A stretch of 64,000 bases of DNA from Stutzerimonas nitrititolerans (GCF_003696285.1 NZ_RFFL01000002.1:186001-250000), one strand, 5' to 3'. Shown: positions 26,274 to 35,578, counted from the stretch's first letter. Notes: a model not told the origin generated them from the letters alone. Translations and numbers: made by a program.

Positions 26274-26346
26274 ATCGCCAGCAAGCTGGCTCCTACAGCC
26301 ATGCCTCATATCGCGCCGTTTCTGTAGGCGCGAGCTTGCTCGCGAT
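26274..26346. repeat. REP-like inverted pair between the Sel1 gene and miaB
   Basis: Arms 26274-26298 (ATCGCCAGCAAGCTGGCTCC...) and 26322-26346 (CTGTAGGCGCGAGCTTGCTC...) are inversely oriented variants of the Pseudomonas-type REP containing CGCGAGCAAGCTCGC. A further fragment, GCTTGCTCGCG, is at about 26248-26258. The left arm closely matches the copy at 8120-8142. Confidence 0.8.
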
Positions 26347-26432
26347 CAGCGCTCATAGAAGGGCCAGCAAGACTGACGGCCCCTGCAACAGCTTTCCATG
26401 CTTATCAGCTTTTCTCACCCCTACTCCCGGCC

Positions 26433-26438
26433 TATAAT
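26433..26438 (+). promoter_or_regulatory. Candidate -10 box of miaB
   Basis: TATAAT sits 35 bp upstream of the miaB ATG at 26473. The -35 position holds only a weak T-rich match. Confidence 0.45.
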
Positions 26439-26472
26439 CGCCGGTCATTTTTTGCACAAGCCGGCCCGTACC

Positions 26473-27786
26473 ATGACCCGTAAGCTTTTCATCGAAACCC
26501 ATGGCTGCCAGATGAACGAGTACGACAGCTCGCGCATGGTGGATCTGCTGGGCGAAGGCCAGGCCATGGAGGTAACCCAGAACGCGGCCGAAGCCGACGT
26601 GATCCTCCTCAACACCTGTTCGATTCGGGAGAAGGCCCAGGAAAAGGTCTTCTCGCAACTGGGTCGCTGGCGTGAGCTGAAGCTGGAAAACCCGCAACTG
26701 GTGATAGGTGTCGGCGGCTGCGTGGCCAGCCAGGAAGGCGCCGCCATCCGTGATCGCGCGCCCTATGTCGACGTAGTGTTCGGCCCGCAAACCCTGCATC
26801 GCCTGCCGGAAATGATCGATGCGGTGCGCACCACCAAAACGCCCCAGGTGGACATCTCCTTCCCCGAGATCGAGAAGTTCGATCGCCTGCCCGAACCACG
26901 GGTGGACGGCCCCACCGCCTTCGTCTCGGTGATGGAAGGGTGCAGCAAGTACTGCACCTTCTGCGTGGTGCCCTATACCCGCGGCGAGGAAGTCAGCCGG
27001 CCGATGCCCGATGTGTTGGCGGAAATCCTCCACCTGACCGAGAACGGCGTGAAAGAGGTCACCCTGCTCGGACAGAACGTCAACGGCTACCGCCACGATG
27101 GCCACGACTTCGCCGACCTGCTCCACGCCGTGGCGGCGATCGAGGGGATCGAGCGCATCCGCTACACCACCAGCCATCCGCTGGAGTTCTCCGACGCCAT
27201 CATCCAGGCCCACGCCGACCTGCCGCAGCTGGTGAAGTACCTGCACCTGCCTGTGCAGTCCGGCTCCGACCGAGTGCTGGCCGCGATGAAGCGCAACCAC
27301 ACGGCGCTTGAATACAAGTCGCGCATCCGCAAGCTCAAGGCGGCAGTGCCGGAGATCCTGATCAGCTCGGACTTCATCGTTGGTTTCCCCGGCGAAACCG
27401 ACAAGGATTTCGAACAGACCATGAAGCTGATCGAAGACGTGGGCTTCGACTTCTCCTACTCGTTCGTCTACAGCGCCCGCCCCGGCACGCCGGCTGCGGA
27501 GCTGGCTGACGAAACGCCGGAAGAAGTGAAGAAGCAGCGGCTGGCGATCCTCCAGCAGCGCATCAACCAGATGGGCTTCGAGAACAGCCGACGGATGGTG
27601 GGCACTACCCAGCGCATTCTCGTCACGGACTATTCCAAAAAAGACCCGGGTATGCTGCAGGGCCGCACCGAGCACAACCGCATCGTCAATTTCCGCTGCG
27701 ACAACCCACGCCTGATCGGCCAGTTCGTCGAGGTCCAGATCGACGACGCACTGCCGCACTCGCTGCGTGGCACGCTGGTCGCCTGA
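26473..27786 (+). CDS. miaB: tRNA-2-methylthio-N6-dimethylallyladenosine synthase MiaB
   Basis: 437 residues. The N-terminal UPF0004 domain carries the second cluster's cysteines in [25 protein letters not shown] and GVGGCVASQ. The radical SAM motif [17 protein letters not shown] follows near residue 157, and a C-terminal TRAM domain ends in [16 protein letters not shown]. It methylthiolates i6A37 in tRNAs reading UNN codons. The start is the ATG at 26473 ([11 protein letters not shown]); a longer frame from 26398 overlaps the probable promoter. Confidence 0.97.
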   Translation: MTRKLFIETHGCQMNEYDSSRMVDLLGEGQAMEVTQNAAEADVILLNTCSIREKAQEKVFSQLGRWRELKLENPQLVIGVGGCVASQEGAAIRDRAPYVDVVFGPQTLHRLPEMIDAVRTTKTPQVDISFPEIEKFDRLPEPRVDGPTAFVSVMEGCSKYCTFCVVPYTRGEEVSRPMPDVLAEILHLTENGVKEVTLLGQNVNGYRHDGHDFADLLHAVAAIEGIERIRYTTSHPLEFSDAIIQAHADLPQLVKYLHLPVQSGSDRVLAAMKRNHTALEYKSRIRKLKAAVPEILISSDFIVGFPGETDKDFEQTMKLIEDVGFDFSYSFVYSARPGTPAAELADETPEEVKKQRLAILQQRINQMGFENSRRMVGTTQRILVTDYSKKDPGMLQGRTEHNRIVNFRCDNPRLIGQFVEVQIDDALPHSLRGTLVA

Positions 27787-27806
27787 GCGCGACGGCCAGA
27801 GCACCT

Positions 27807-27839
27807 GCGGCTTGCGCCTCTCGAAACGACGCAAGCCGC
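27807..27839 (+). terminator. Hairpin after miaB, possible terminator
   Basis: GCGGCTTGCG / CGCAAGCCGC is a 10-bp perfect stem with a 13-base loop, 20 bp after the miaB stop. No immediate T-run follows, so it may be a weak or factor-assisted terminator. Confidence 0.5.
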
Positions 27840-27957
27840 GGATCCGGCCCTAAGCCTGATTCACGCCCATCGCTTTTATCGTTTCCCGCTGTTTTTTTCC
27901 ATTTACAGCGCTATTCTTCGTTTTCCTTATCTGCCGAGCACGGTCACCAAAAAGCCC

Positions 27958-28959
27958 TTGAACGCCCCCATAGAACCTCATCGCTTCACCCTTGAACCCT
28001 TTGATGCCGACCGCTTCGCCAATCTCTGCGGCCAACTCGACGAGCACCTGCGCCTGATCGAACAGCGGCTGGCGCTGGAAATCCGCAACCGTGGCAACCA
28101 GTTCGAGCTGGTCGGCCCCGCCGATGTCGCCAAATCCGCTGAAACCTTGCTGCGCCGCCTGTACCGCGAAACCAAGAGCACCGAGCTGTCGCCGGACATG
28201 GTTCACCTGTTCCTGCAGGAATCGGGCATGGAGCAACTGGGCGAAACCTCCGCGATCCCGAACATCACGCTGCGTACCCGCAAGGGCAACATCCGACCCC
28301 GAGGCGCGAATCAGCAGCGTTACGTCCAGTCGATCCTGGATAACGACATCAACTTCGGCATCGGCCCGGCCGGTACCGGCAAGACCTATCTGGCCGTGGC
28401 CGCTGCAGTGGATGCACTGGAGCGCGAGCAGGTGCGCCGCATCCTGCTGGTGCGACCAGCGGTCGAGGCCGGCGAGAAACTGGGTTTCCTCCCCGGCGAC
28501 CTGGCGCAGAAGATCGACCCCTACCTGCGCCCGCTGTACGACGCGCTCTATGAGATGCTCGGCTTCGAGCACGTTGCGCGGCTGATCGAGAAGCAGGTGA
28601 TCGAAATCGCGCCGCTGGCCTACATGCGCGGGCGTACGCTGAACAACAGCTTCATCATCCTCGATGAAAGCCAGAACACCACCCTGGAACAGATGAAGAT
28701 GTTCCTCACCCGGATCGGCTTCGGCTCGACCGCGGTGATCACCGGCGACATCACCCAGGTGGACCTGCCACGGGGCACCAAATCGGGGCTCGCCCACGTG
28801 ATCGAGGTGCTCAAGGACGTCAACGGCATCAGCTTCACTCACTTCCAGCCCAAGGATGTGGTGCGCCATCCGCTGGTACAGCGCATCGTCGAAGCCTACG
28901 AGGCGTTCGAGCAGAAGCAGGCGCCATCCGCTCGAACGCAGGATGGCAGAAGTGCTTGA
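27958..28959 (+). CDS. PhoH-like ATPase (YbeZ type)
   Basis: 333 residues. Walker A is [14 protein letters not shown] and Walker B is [13 protein letters not shown]. The N-terminus [15 protein letters not shown] fits YbeZ-type proteins. It is an ATPase linked to RNA metabolism and ribosome maturation alongside YbeY. The start is a TTG at 27958, the only initiator that reproduces the family N-terminus, so low initiation may be part of its control. ybeY begins before its stop, which implies coupling. A GCAA-type hairpin lies between miaB and this gene. Confidence 0.92.
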   Translation: MNAPIEPHRFTLEPFDADRFANLCGQLDEHLRLIEQRLALEIRNRGNQFELVGPADVAKSAETLLRRLYRETKSTELSPDMVHLFLQESGMEQLGETSAIPNITLRTRKGNIRPRGANQQRYVQSILDNDINFGIGPAGTGKTYLAVAAAVDALEREQVRRILLVRPAVEAGEKLGFLPGDLAQKIDPYLRPLYDALYEMLGFEHVARLIEKQVIEIAPLAYMRGRTLNNSFIILDESQNTTLEQMKMFLTRIGFGSTAVITGDITQVDLPRGTKSGLAHVIEVLKDVNGISFTHFQPKDVVRHPLVQRIVEAYEAFEQKQAPSARTQDGRSA

Positions 28960-29404
28960 GCTCGATCTGCAGCGCGTCAGCCAGGGCGAAGCGCCCAGCG
29001 ACGAGGACTTTCGCCAGTGGTGCGAGCTGGCGCTGCGCCAGCGCACAGCCGATTCCGAGCTGACCATCCGCCTGGTGGACGAAGCCGAAGGCCGCGAACT
29101 GAACCGCACCTGGCGGCAGAAGGACTACGCCACCAACGTGCTGTCGTTCCCGGCGGACGTTCCCGACGAGTTGCTGGACATTCCCCTGTTGGGAGATCTG
29201 GTAATTTGCGTTCCGGTCGTCGCCCGCGAGGCCGCCGAACAGGGCAAGCCGCTGATGGCCCACTGGGCGCATCTGGTCATTCACGGCTGCCTGCACCTGC
29301 TGGGCTACGACCATACTGAAGATGCCGAGGCCGAGGAGATGGAAGATCTCGAACGCCAGCTGCTGGCGGAGTTGGGCCATCCCGACCCCTACGCCGAACA
29401 TTAG
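28952..29404 (+). CDS. ybeY: Endoribonuclease/rRNA maturation factor YbeY
   Basis: 150 residues. The zinc motif H-x3-H-x5-H is in [21 protein letters not shown], preceded by [20 protein letters not shown]. It acts in 16S rRNA 3'-end maturation and 70S quality control. I favour the GTG at 28952 ([12 protein letters not shown]), because AGGA lies 8 bp upstream. An ATG three codons earlier (28943) has no ribosome site and would give MAEV. It overlaps the phoH-like gene by 8 bp. Confidence 0.94.
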   Translation: MLELDLQRVSQGEAPSDEDFRQWCELALRQRTADSELTIRLVDEAEGRELNRTWRQKDYATNVLSFPADVPDELLDIPLLGDLVICVPVVAREAAEQGKPLMAHWAHLVIHGCLHLLGYDHTEDAEAEEMEDLERQLLAELGHPDPYAEH

Positions 29405-29440
29405 CCCCAAGGGCAACCAAAGGACCTTTGAGTCAAAGAC

Positions 29441-30289
29441 ATGAGTGAAGATCGATCAATCAACGGGCAGAAGTCCTGGCTTGGGAAGATCACCCAGGCT
29501 TTTGCCCACGAACCCAAGACCCGCGACGAACTGCTCGAGGTGCTGCGCGGGGCCCATCAGAACAAGCTGCTCGACAACGAAGCGCTGGCCATCGTCGAAG
29601 GCGCCATCCAGGTTGCCGACCTTCAGGTTCGCGACATCATGGTGCCGCGCTCGCAAGTGATGAGCATCAGGGCCGACCAGTCGCCCAAGGAATTCCTGCC
29701 CGCCATCATCTCTGCCGCGCATTCTCGCTACCCGGTCGTGGGCGAAAGCCTTGATGAGGTGATCGGCGTGCTGCTGGCCAAGGACCTGCTGCCGCTGATC
29801 CTGCAGGACGACCAGCACAGCTTCGACATCAAGGACCTGCTGCGTCCCGCCACCTTCGTGCCGGAGTCCAAGCGCCTCAACGTGCTGCTGCGCGAGTTCC
29901 GCGCCAACCACAGCCACATGGCCATCGTCATCGACGAATACGGCGGCGTGGCGGGCCTGGTGACCATCGAGGATGTGCTCGAGCAGATCGTCGGCGACAT
30001 CGAGGACGAACACGACATCGAGGAAGACAGCTACATTCGGCCGCTGCCCAGCGGCGACTTCCTGGTCAAGGCGCTGACGCCCATCGACAGCTTCAACGAG
30101 TTCTTCCACAGCGCCTTCCCCGACGATGAATTCGACACCGTCGCGGGCCTGGTGATGAGCACCTTCGGCCACTTGCCCAAGCGCAACGAAATCACCGAGA
30201 TCGACGGCTTCCGCTTCCGCGTGCTCAACGCCGACAGCCGCCGTGTACACATGCTGCGACTCACCCGGATCAGAGGTGAGAATCGGTAG
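29441..30289 (+). CDS. corC: Mg/Co efflux-associated CBS-domain protein CorC (YbeX)
   Basis: 282 residues, soluble (no DUF21 membrane domain). Two CBS domains span about 65-190: VRDIMVPRSQVMSIRADQSP and VIDEYGGVAGLVTIEDVLEQIVGDIEDE. A CorC/HlyC C-terminal domain follows (TVAGLVMSTFGHLPKRNE). It is associated with Mg/Co homeostasis and, in recent work on YbeX, ribosome maintenance. It lies 36 bp after ybeY and 39 bp before lnt, the conserved ybeZYX-lnt order. Confidence 0.94.
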   Translation: MSEDRSINGQKSWLGKITQAFAHEPKTRDELLEVLRGAHQNKLLDNEALAIVEGAIQVADLQVRDIMVPRSQVMSIRADQSPKEFLPAIISAAHSRYPVVGESLDEVIGVLLAKDLLPLILQDDQHSFDIKDLLRPATFVPESKRLNVLLREFRANHSHMAIVIDEYGGVAGLVTIEDVLEQIVGDIEDEHDIEEDSYIRPLPSGDFLVKALTPIDSFNEFFHSAFPDDEFDTVAGLVMSTFGHLPKRNEITEIDGFRFRVLNADSRRVHMLRLTRIRGENR

Positions 30290-30328
30290 AGCCGGAATTC
30301 GCGCTGACCGTCTTTTCAAGGAGCGCCG

Positions 30329-31852
30329 ATGCGCTGGATGAATCGTCCCGGCTGGCCGGGCAATCTGCTTGCCATGGCTGGCGGCGCACTGACCACTTTG
30401 TCGCTGGCGCCTTTCGATATCTGGCCGCTGGCGTTGCTCTCCATCGCTCTGCTCTATTCGGGGTTGCGCACGCTGGGGCCGAAACACGCCGCGCAGCGCG
30501 GCTGGTGCTACGGCTTCGGCCTGTTCAGCTCCGGCGTCAGCTGGGTCTACGTCAGCATCCATGACTTCGGTGCGGCCTCGCCGCCACTGGCGGGCGCCCT
30601 CACCCTGGGTTTCGTCGCGGGACTGGCGCTGTTCTTCGCCCTGCTCGGCTGGCTCTGGAGCCGCTGGCTGCGGCGCGAACAGACGCCCCTGGCCAACGCG
30701 TTGGCATTCGCCGCGCTCTGGCTGGCGCTGGATGCGCTGCGCGGCTGGGTGCTGACCGGTTTTCCCTGGCTGTATGCGGGCTACAGCCAGCTGGAAGGCC
30801 CGCTGGCGGGTCTGGCGCCGGTGGGCGGCATCTGGCTGCTGACCTTCGCCGTCGCGCTGAGCGCGACGCTGCTGGTCGAGTTGCCACGGCTGTATGCCAG
30901 CAAACTCGCGTTCGGCGGCGCCCTGGTGTTGCTGGCCGCGCCCTGGGCGGCAGGCCTGGCACTCGACGGCCACGCCTGGACAGAAACCAAGGGCAAGCCC
31001 CTGAGCGTTGCCGCGGTGCAGGGCAACGTCGCCCAGAGCCTGAAGTGGGACCCCAAGCAGCTCGAAATGCAGCTGCTGCTCTATCGGGACATGAGCTTCG
31101 CCAGCCGTCCGGCTGACCTGATCGTCTGGCCCGAGACTGCCGTGCCCATCCTCAAGGAACACGCCGCCGGCTACCTGACGATGATGGACGGCTTCGCCCG
31201 GGACCGCGATTCGGCGCTGATAACCGGTGTGCCGGTACGCCAGCGCAACGCCGAAGGCGAGCTGCGCTATTACAACGGCCTGACCACCACGGGCGACGCG
31301 CAAGGCACCTATCTGAAGCAGAAGCTGGTGCCCTTCGGCGAGTACGTGCCGCTGCAGGACCTGCTGCGGGGCCTGATCGCCTTCTTCGATCTGCCCATGT
31401 CCGATTTCGCCCGCGGCGAACCCGGCCAGCCGCCGCTGACGGCCAAGGGCCATCGGATCGCGCCGTTCATCTGCTACGAAGTCGTCTACCCCGAATTCGC
31501 TGCCGACCTGGCGGCCGAGAGCGACGTCCTGCTGACCGTCAGCAACGACGCCTGGTTCGGTCGCTCCATCGGCCCGCTGCAACACCTGCAGATGGCGCAG
31601 ATGCGCGCGCTGGAAGCCGGACGCTGGATGATCCGCGCGACCAACAACGGCGTCACGGTGCTGATCGACCCCTTCGGTCGCATCACCGAACAGGTGCCGG
31701 CGTTCGAGCAGGCGGTGCTCTACGGTGAAGTCATTCCGATGCAGGGCCTGACGCCCTATCTGCAATGGCGCTCCTGGCCGCTGATCCTGGTCTGTGTGCT
31801 GCTGTTGGGTTGGGCAATTGTATCGAGGCCCGCAAAAGGTCTAGCCAGGTAG
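30329..31852 (+). CDS. lnt: Apolipoprotein N-acyltransferase Lnt
   Basis: 507 residues. The N-terminal half has about six to seven membrane helices. The periplasmic nitrilase-like domain carries the Glu-Lys-Cys triad: E in IVWPETAVPIL, K in YLKQKLVPFGEYVP and C in APFICYEVVYPEFA. A last membrane helix is near 485. It N-acylates the terminal cysteine of lipoproteins at the inner membrane. The ATG at 30329 has AAGGAG upstream. The stop codon lies at the edge of a palindromic terminator. Confidence 0.96.
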   Translation: MRWMNRPGWPGNLLAMAGGALTTLSLAPFDIWPLALLSIALLYSGLRTLGPKHAAQRGWCYGFGLFSSGVSWVYVSIHDFGAASPPLAGALTLGFVAGLALFFALLGWLWSRWLRREQTPLANALAFAALWLALDALRGWVLTGFPWLYAGYSQLEGPLAGLAPVGGIWLLTFAVALSATLLVELPRLYASKLAFGGALVLLAAPWAAGLALDGHAWTETKGKPLSVAAVQGNVAQSLKWDPKQLEMQLLLYRDMSFASRPADLIVWPETAVPILKEHAAGYLTMMDGFARDRDSALITGVPVRQRNAEGELRYYNGLTTTGDAQGTYLKQKLVPFGEYVPLQDLLRGLIAFFDLPMSDFARGEPGQPPLTAKGHRIAPFICYEVVYPEFAADLAAESDVLLTVSNDAWFGRSIGPLQHLQMAQMRALEAGRWMIRATNNGVTVLIDPFGRITEQVPAFEQAVLYGEVIPMQGLTPYLQWRSWPLILVCVLLLGWAIVSRPAKGLAR

Positions 31853-31875
31853 GGCCGAACTTGTTCGGCCTTTTT
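31853..31875 (+). terminator. Palindromic terminator after lnt (repeat family)
   Basis: GGCCGAAC-TT-GTTCGGCC is an 8-bp perfect stem followed by TTTTT, starting directly after the lnt stop. A sister palindrome is at 31895-31912. Confidence 0.85.
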
Positions 31876-31894
31876 GCAACAGGCGGTGGCGCCC

Positions 31895-31912
31895 GGCCGA
31901 ATGAATTCGGCC
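31895..31912. repeat. Sister palindrome GGCCGAAT-GA-ATTCGGCC
   Basis: A perfect 8-bp inverted repeat. Its flank CCTAC is the mirror of GTAGG before the first palindrome, so the two units form an inverted pair 31849-31917. On the minus strand the pair faces the rlmJ 3' end. It is REP-like. Confidence 0.75.
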
Positions 31913-32039
31913 CTACCGACACGTCCACAATCGGTGGCCGATCCAAGGGACCAATCGCCGAGATCACCGCTCATACCGTTCGGCGCACCGAAAGGGATCG
32001 CACCGTACCCTGCTCAAATACCTCCGCCAGAGCCCCCGC

Positions 32040-32879
32040 TCAGCTTTCCTCGATCAACCAGTCCAGCCGCCAACCACCCTGGCTCTGGCCCAGCTGCTCG
32101 GCCAGCCACGGCAGCAGTTCGCGCAGTTCTTCTTCCAGCCCCCAGGGCGGGTTGCTGATGGCCAGCCCCGAGCCATTGAGACGCGAGGCGTCGTCGGCGG
32201 GGTGGACCAGCAGCTCGGCACGCAACAGTTTCGGCGCGCCGCTGCGCGACAGGTCCTGGTAGAAGCGTTTGAGCTGGCGCTCGTCCTTGATCGGGTACCA
32301 GATCACGCCGATGGTCTGGCGCATTCTGCCCAGCGCCTCCCCGAGCGCCGCCACGCAACGCCCGAGTTCGTCGGCCTGCTCGAAGGGTGGGTCGATCAGC
32401 AGCACCACGCGCTTTTCCTGGGTCGGCATCAATGCCCGCGGTACATGCCAGCCTTCGCCCAGGTGCACCGCGACACGACGATCACCGGCCATGTTGTCCT
32501 TGAGCAGGCGGCCATCTTCGGGATGCTTTTCATTGAGTTGCAGGCGGTCCTGCGGACGGGTCAGTTGCCGCGCCAGCTCCGGCGAGCCCGGGTAGTAGCG
32601 CAGCTGGCCATCGGGATTCAGCGCGCGAACCGCCCCGAGGTAGTCATCGAGCAGCGCCGGGTGCCGTTCGGCGCGCCAGATGCGCTCGATACCCTGCAGC
32701 CACTCGCCGGTGCGGCTGGCCTGATCGCCGGCCAGGTCGTAGAGGCCCACGCCCGCGTGACTGTCGAGATAGGCCAGCGGCGCCTCCTTGCGCGACAACA
32801 AGGCGAATAGTCGTGCCAATACCAGGTGCTTGAGGACATCGGCATGGTTGCCGGCATGGAAGGCGTGGCGATAGTTCAT
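32040..32879 (-). CDS. rlmJ: 23S rRNA (adenine2030-N6)-methyltransferase RlmJ
   Basis: 279 residues, matching the YhiR/RlmJ family: N-terminus MNYRHAFHAGNHADVLKHLV, SAM site YLDSHAGVGLYDL and the N6-methyltransferase motif LLIDPPFEQADEL. It methylates A2030 of 23S rRNA. The ATG at 32879 has TAGGAGC 5-11 bp upstream, and this ribosome site directly abuts the strong hairpin 32891-32942 in the 5' leader. That arrangement may influence ribosome access (inference). Confidence 0.95.
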   Translation of the reverse strand: MNYRHAFHAGNHADVLKHLVLARLFALLSRKEAPLAYLDSHAGVGLYDLAGDQASRTGEWLQGIERIWRAERHPALLDDYLGAVRALNPDGQLRYYPGSPELARQLTRPQDRLQLNEKHPEDGRLLKDNMAGDRRVAVHLGEGWHVPRALMPTQEKRVVLLIDPPFEQADELGRCVAALGEALGRMRQTIGVIWYPIKDERQLKRFYQDLSRSGAPKLLRAELLVHPADDASRLNGSGLAISNPPWGLEEELRELLPWLAEQLGQSQGGWRLDWLIEES

Positions 32880-32890
32880 TGACGGCTCCT

Positions 32891-32942
32891 AGGGTCTGTT
32901 GCCATTTCGTCCGCGGCTGGAGACGAAACGGCAACAGACCCT
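32891..32942. repeat. Solo hairpin copy of the palindromic element
   Basis: Arms 32891-32911 and 32922-32942 (AGGGTCTGTTGCC...TTCGTC and GACGAAA...CAGACCCT) are 21 bp long with one mismatch and a 10-base loop. The mismatch is A/C on this strand and U/G, hence paired, in RNA of the opposite strand. The same arms bound the larger element at 35214-35485, with the same mismatch and the same CGCGGC next to the left arm. Confidence 0.9.
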
Positions 32943-33065
32943 GGGCGAGCCGCGCAGTTTACCGTGCGCGCCCGCGCGGCGCAGAACCTTCACGACCAAT
33001 GCCGTTTCCTGCAAGCGCTCCGAGGTCTACAGTGAGGCTTCCCCAATGACTGAACGGAGCTGACC

Positions 33066-34109
33066 ATGGACCTGCGCGATCTTCTTGGCACCGAGCTTCC
33101 CATCATCCAGGCGCCCATGGCGGGCGCCCAGAATCACTTGCTGGCCGCCGCGGTCTGCGAAGCCGGCGGCCTGGGCTCGATTCCGGCGGGCATGCTCGAT
33201 GCTCCGGCGCTGGAGGCCGAACTGAGCGCCATCGAGGGGCTGACCGAGCGCCCCTACAACGTGAATTTCTTCTGCCACCAGACGCCCACGGCCGACCCCG
33301 CGCACATCGCGGCCTGGCATCAGATGCTGGCGCCCTTGTTCGCCGAATTCGGCATCGACCCGGGCACCATCCCCAGCGGCCCGACCCGCCAGCCGTTCGA
33401 TGCGGCGATGGCCACGGTGCTGGAGCGGCACCGCCCGGCACTGGTCAGCTTCCATTTCGGCCTGCCGACCCCCGAACTGCTGCAGCGCGTCCGTGCCACC
33501 GGGGCGAAGATCGCCTCTAGCGCCACCACGCTGGAGGAAGGTCTCTGGCTGCAGGAGCATGGTGTCGACGCCGTGATCGCCCAGGGCCTGGAGGCCGGCG
33601 GCCACCGCGGCATCTTCCTCGGTGAGGAACTGACTACCCAGCTCGGCACCTTCGCCCTGCTGCCGCAGCTGGTCGCCGCGCTGGACGTACCGGTGATCGC
33701 CGCCGGCGGCATCGCCGATGCCCAGGGCGTGGCGGCGGCGCAGGTGCTGGGCGCTGCGGGCGTGCAACTCGGCACCGCCTACCTGCTGTGCCCGGAAAGC
33801 CGCACCAATGCCCTGCACCGCGCCGCCCTGAAAAGCCCGCGGGCCCGACATACCGCACTGACCACGCTGTTCACCGGGCGCCCGGCACGCGGCATCGTCA
33901 ATCGGATCATGCGCGAACTCGGTCCGCTGCCCGCGGACGTGCCGGACTTTCCGCTGGCCGGCAACGCCATCGGCGCACTACGGGCCAAGACGGAAGCCCT
34001 CGACCTGGATCACTGCACGCCGCTGTGGGCCGGACAGAACGTCAGTGGCTGCCGCGAAACGCCGGCGGCCGAACTGACCCGCGAGCTGGCCAGCGGCTGG
34101 CGCGATTAG
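33066..34109 (+). CDS. Nitronate monooxygenase / 2-nitropropane dioxygenase family
   Basis: 347 residues, FMN-dependent TIM barrel. The N-terminus [20 protein letters not shown] binds FMN. Further signatures are [11 protein letters not shown], with the histidine associated with catalysis, and [22 protein letters not shown] (in part). Members oxidise alkyl nitronates, detoxifying propionate 3-nitronate, although many are misannotated and some are enoyl-ACP-reductase-like. The ATG at 33066 has ACGGAG upstream. It overlaps the end of the convergent fni gene by 4 bp. Confidence 0.85.
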   Translation: MDLRDLLGTELPIIQAPMAGAQNHLLAAAVCEAGGLGSIPAGMLDAPALEAELSAIEGLTERPYNVNFFCHQTPTADPAHIAAWHQMLAPLFAEFGIDPGTIPSGPTRQPFDAAMATVLERHRPALVSFHFGLPTPELLQRVRATGAKIASSATTLEEGLWLQEHGVDAVIAQGLEAGGHRGIFLGEELTTQLGTFALLPQLVAALDVPVIAAGGIADAQGVAAAQVLGAAGVQLGTAYLLCPESRTNALHRAALKSPRARHTALTTLFTGRPARGIVNRIMRELGPLPADVPDFPLAGNAIGALRAKTEALDLDHCTPLWAGQNVSGCRETPAAELTRELASGWRD

Positions 34110-35143
34110 CGCGAACCGAGCAACGGGGCCTGTGCCAGCTCGGCCAGATTCGCCGAGCCGGTGCAGAAACAGACGATGCGCAGTTGCTCGATCAGCGTCT
34201 GGAAGTGCGCCGCCACGGCCTCGCCGGAGATCAGCGCGCTTTCCAGCACCGCCGCCGCCTGACCCACCAGATCGGCTCCGAGGCGAATCGCCTTGGCGGC
34301 GTCGATGCCATCGCGGATGCCGCCGGAGCCGATCAGGATGGCATCGGGGCAGGCACGACGCACCTCGGCGATGGCCTGCGCGGTAGGAATGCCCCAGCCG
34401 GCGAACGCCTCGGCCACCGCACGCTGCTGCGGACTGGCGCTACGCGCCGCTTCGACCGCTGCCCAACTGGTGCCACCGGCTCCGGCCACGTCGAGCGCCG
34501 CGACGCCGGCGTCCAGCAGTTGCCGCGCCACCCGCGCCGACAGGCCCGAGCCAACCTCCTTGACCACCAGTGGCGCTTCCAGCGTCACGGCCAGGCGCTC
34601 GATGGCCACCAGCACGCCGCGCCAATCGCGATCACCCTCGGGCTGCACGGCTTCCTGCAAAGGGTTGAGATGGATGATCAGCGCATCGCCTTCGATCATC
34701 TCGATCGCCCGCCGTGCCTGGTCCAGGCCATACCCCTGCACCAGTTGCGCCGCACCGATGTTGCCGAGCAACGGCACGCTGGGCGCCAGCCGGCGCAGCT
34801 CACGCGAAAGCCCCGCATCATCGCCGCCGGCTTCCAGCGCGACACGCTGCGAACCCACCGCCAGGGCGATGCCGAGCGCCTCGGCCGCCTCGGCAAGGTG
34901 CCGATTGATCGCTTCGGCCCGCTGCGCCCCGCCGGTCATGGAGCTGATCAGCAGGGGTGCCGCCAGCGGCTTGCCGAACAGGCTGCCGGACAAATCCACC
35001 TGCGCCAGATCCAGCTCGGGCAGCGCGCAATGTTCGAAGCGCACGGCCTCGAAGCCATTGCTCACCGCCGGCCGAGTGCGCAGCGTGGCCAGGACCTGGT
35101 CCAGGTGCTCGTTCTTGCGCGTCGTCAGTTCGGTTTCGTGCAT
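34106..35143 (-). CDS. fni: Type 2 isopentenyl-diphosphate delta-isomerase Fni
   Basis: 345 residues, FMN/NADPH-dependent IDI-2. Signatures are [11 protein letters not shown] (substrate-binding R and K), [46 protein letters not shown] and [16 protein letters not shown]. It interconverts IPP and DMAPP. The start is the ATG at 35143 with GAGGAGG upstream; a 43-codon extension looks non-coding. Bacteria with the MEP pathway make both products directly, so an isomerase usually supports extra isoprenoid or carotenoid flux; no crt genes are in this window. It lies between the two palindromic-element copies. Confidence 0.93.
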   Translation of the reverse strand: MHETELTTRKNEHLDQVLATLRTRPAVSNGFEAVRFEHCALPELDLAQVDLSGSLFGKPLAAPLLISSMTGGAQRAEAINRHLAEAAEALGIALAVGSQRVALEAGGDDAGLSRELRRLAPSVPLLGNIGAAQLVQGYGLDQARRAIEMIEGDALIIHLNPLQEAVQPEGDRDWRGVLVAIERLAVTLEAPLVVKEVGSGLSARVARQLLDAGVAALDVAGAGGTSWAAVEAARSASPQQRAVAEAFAGWGIPTAQAIAEVRRACPDAILIGSGGIRDGIDAAKAIRLGADLVGQAAAVLESALISGEAVAAHFQTLIEQLRIVCFCTGSANLAELAQAPLLGSR

Positions 35144-35213
35144 GACTCCTCCTCGATGAATTGGAGGGCGCGAAGGATGCCAGAAGTTCCGCCCTGGCAG
35201 GCCAATGAAAGCG

Positions 35214-35485
35214 CTAGGGTCTGTTGCCATTTCGTCCGCGGCCGCGCCGGAGCCTGTTTTTACGCGAGGCAAGGCATGAGGAGAAAAGTTTGGTCATTCC
35301 AAATGAACGACGAATAACGCCGCATCGCGTAAAAACAGGCCCGGCCCGAAGGGGTTGCGCGGGAAATGACGTCAGCTGTCGTTGTAGGACTTGGCAAGGG
35401 AATAACCATTGCCTGCGTCCTACGCCTAACCTGGCGTCATTTCTCGCAGCAACGTGGCTCGCGACGAAACGGCAACAGACCCTAG
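35214..35485. repeat. 272-bp nested palindromic element
   Basis: The outer arms 35214-35236 and 35463-35485 are 23 bp with one A/C mismatch. Inside are two independent stem-loops. Hairpin 1 has perfect 16-bp arms, 35252-35267 and 35325-35340 (GCCTGTTTTTACGCGA and its complement). Hairpin 2 has arms near 35355-35375 and 35431-35452 sharing GAAATGACG, with an inner stem GTAGGAC/GTCCTAC (35384-35390, 35417-35423) and GGCAA/TTGCC. A transcript would fold as a three-way junction. There is no convincing ORF inside. It fills most of the 435-bp gap between fni and the acyl-CoA dehydrogenase gene. Confidence 0.85.
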
Positions 35486-35578
35486 GAGGTTTGGTGGGCG
35501 TATCACTCGAATGTATGGTGCTGGTCATTCTCGCGCGGCGCTCCGTAGACTCGAACGATAAAAACGGAGGCTCCATTC

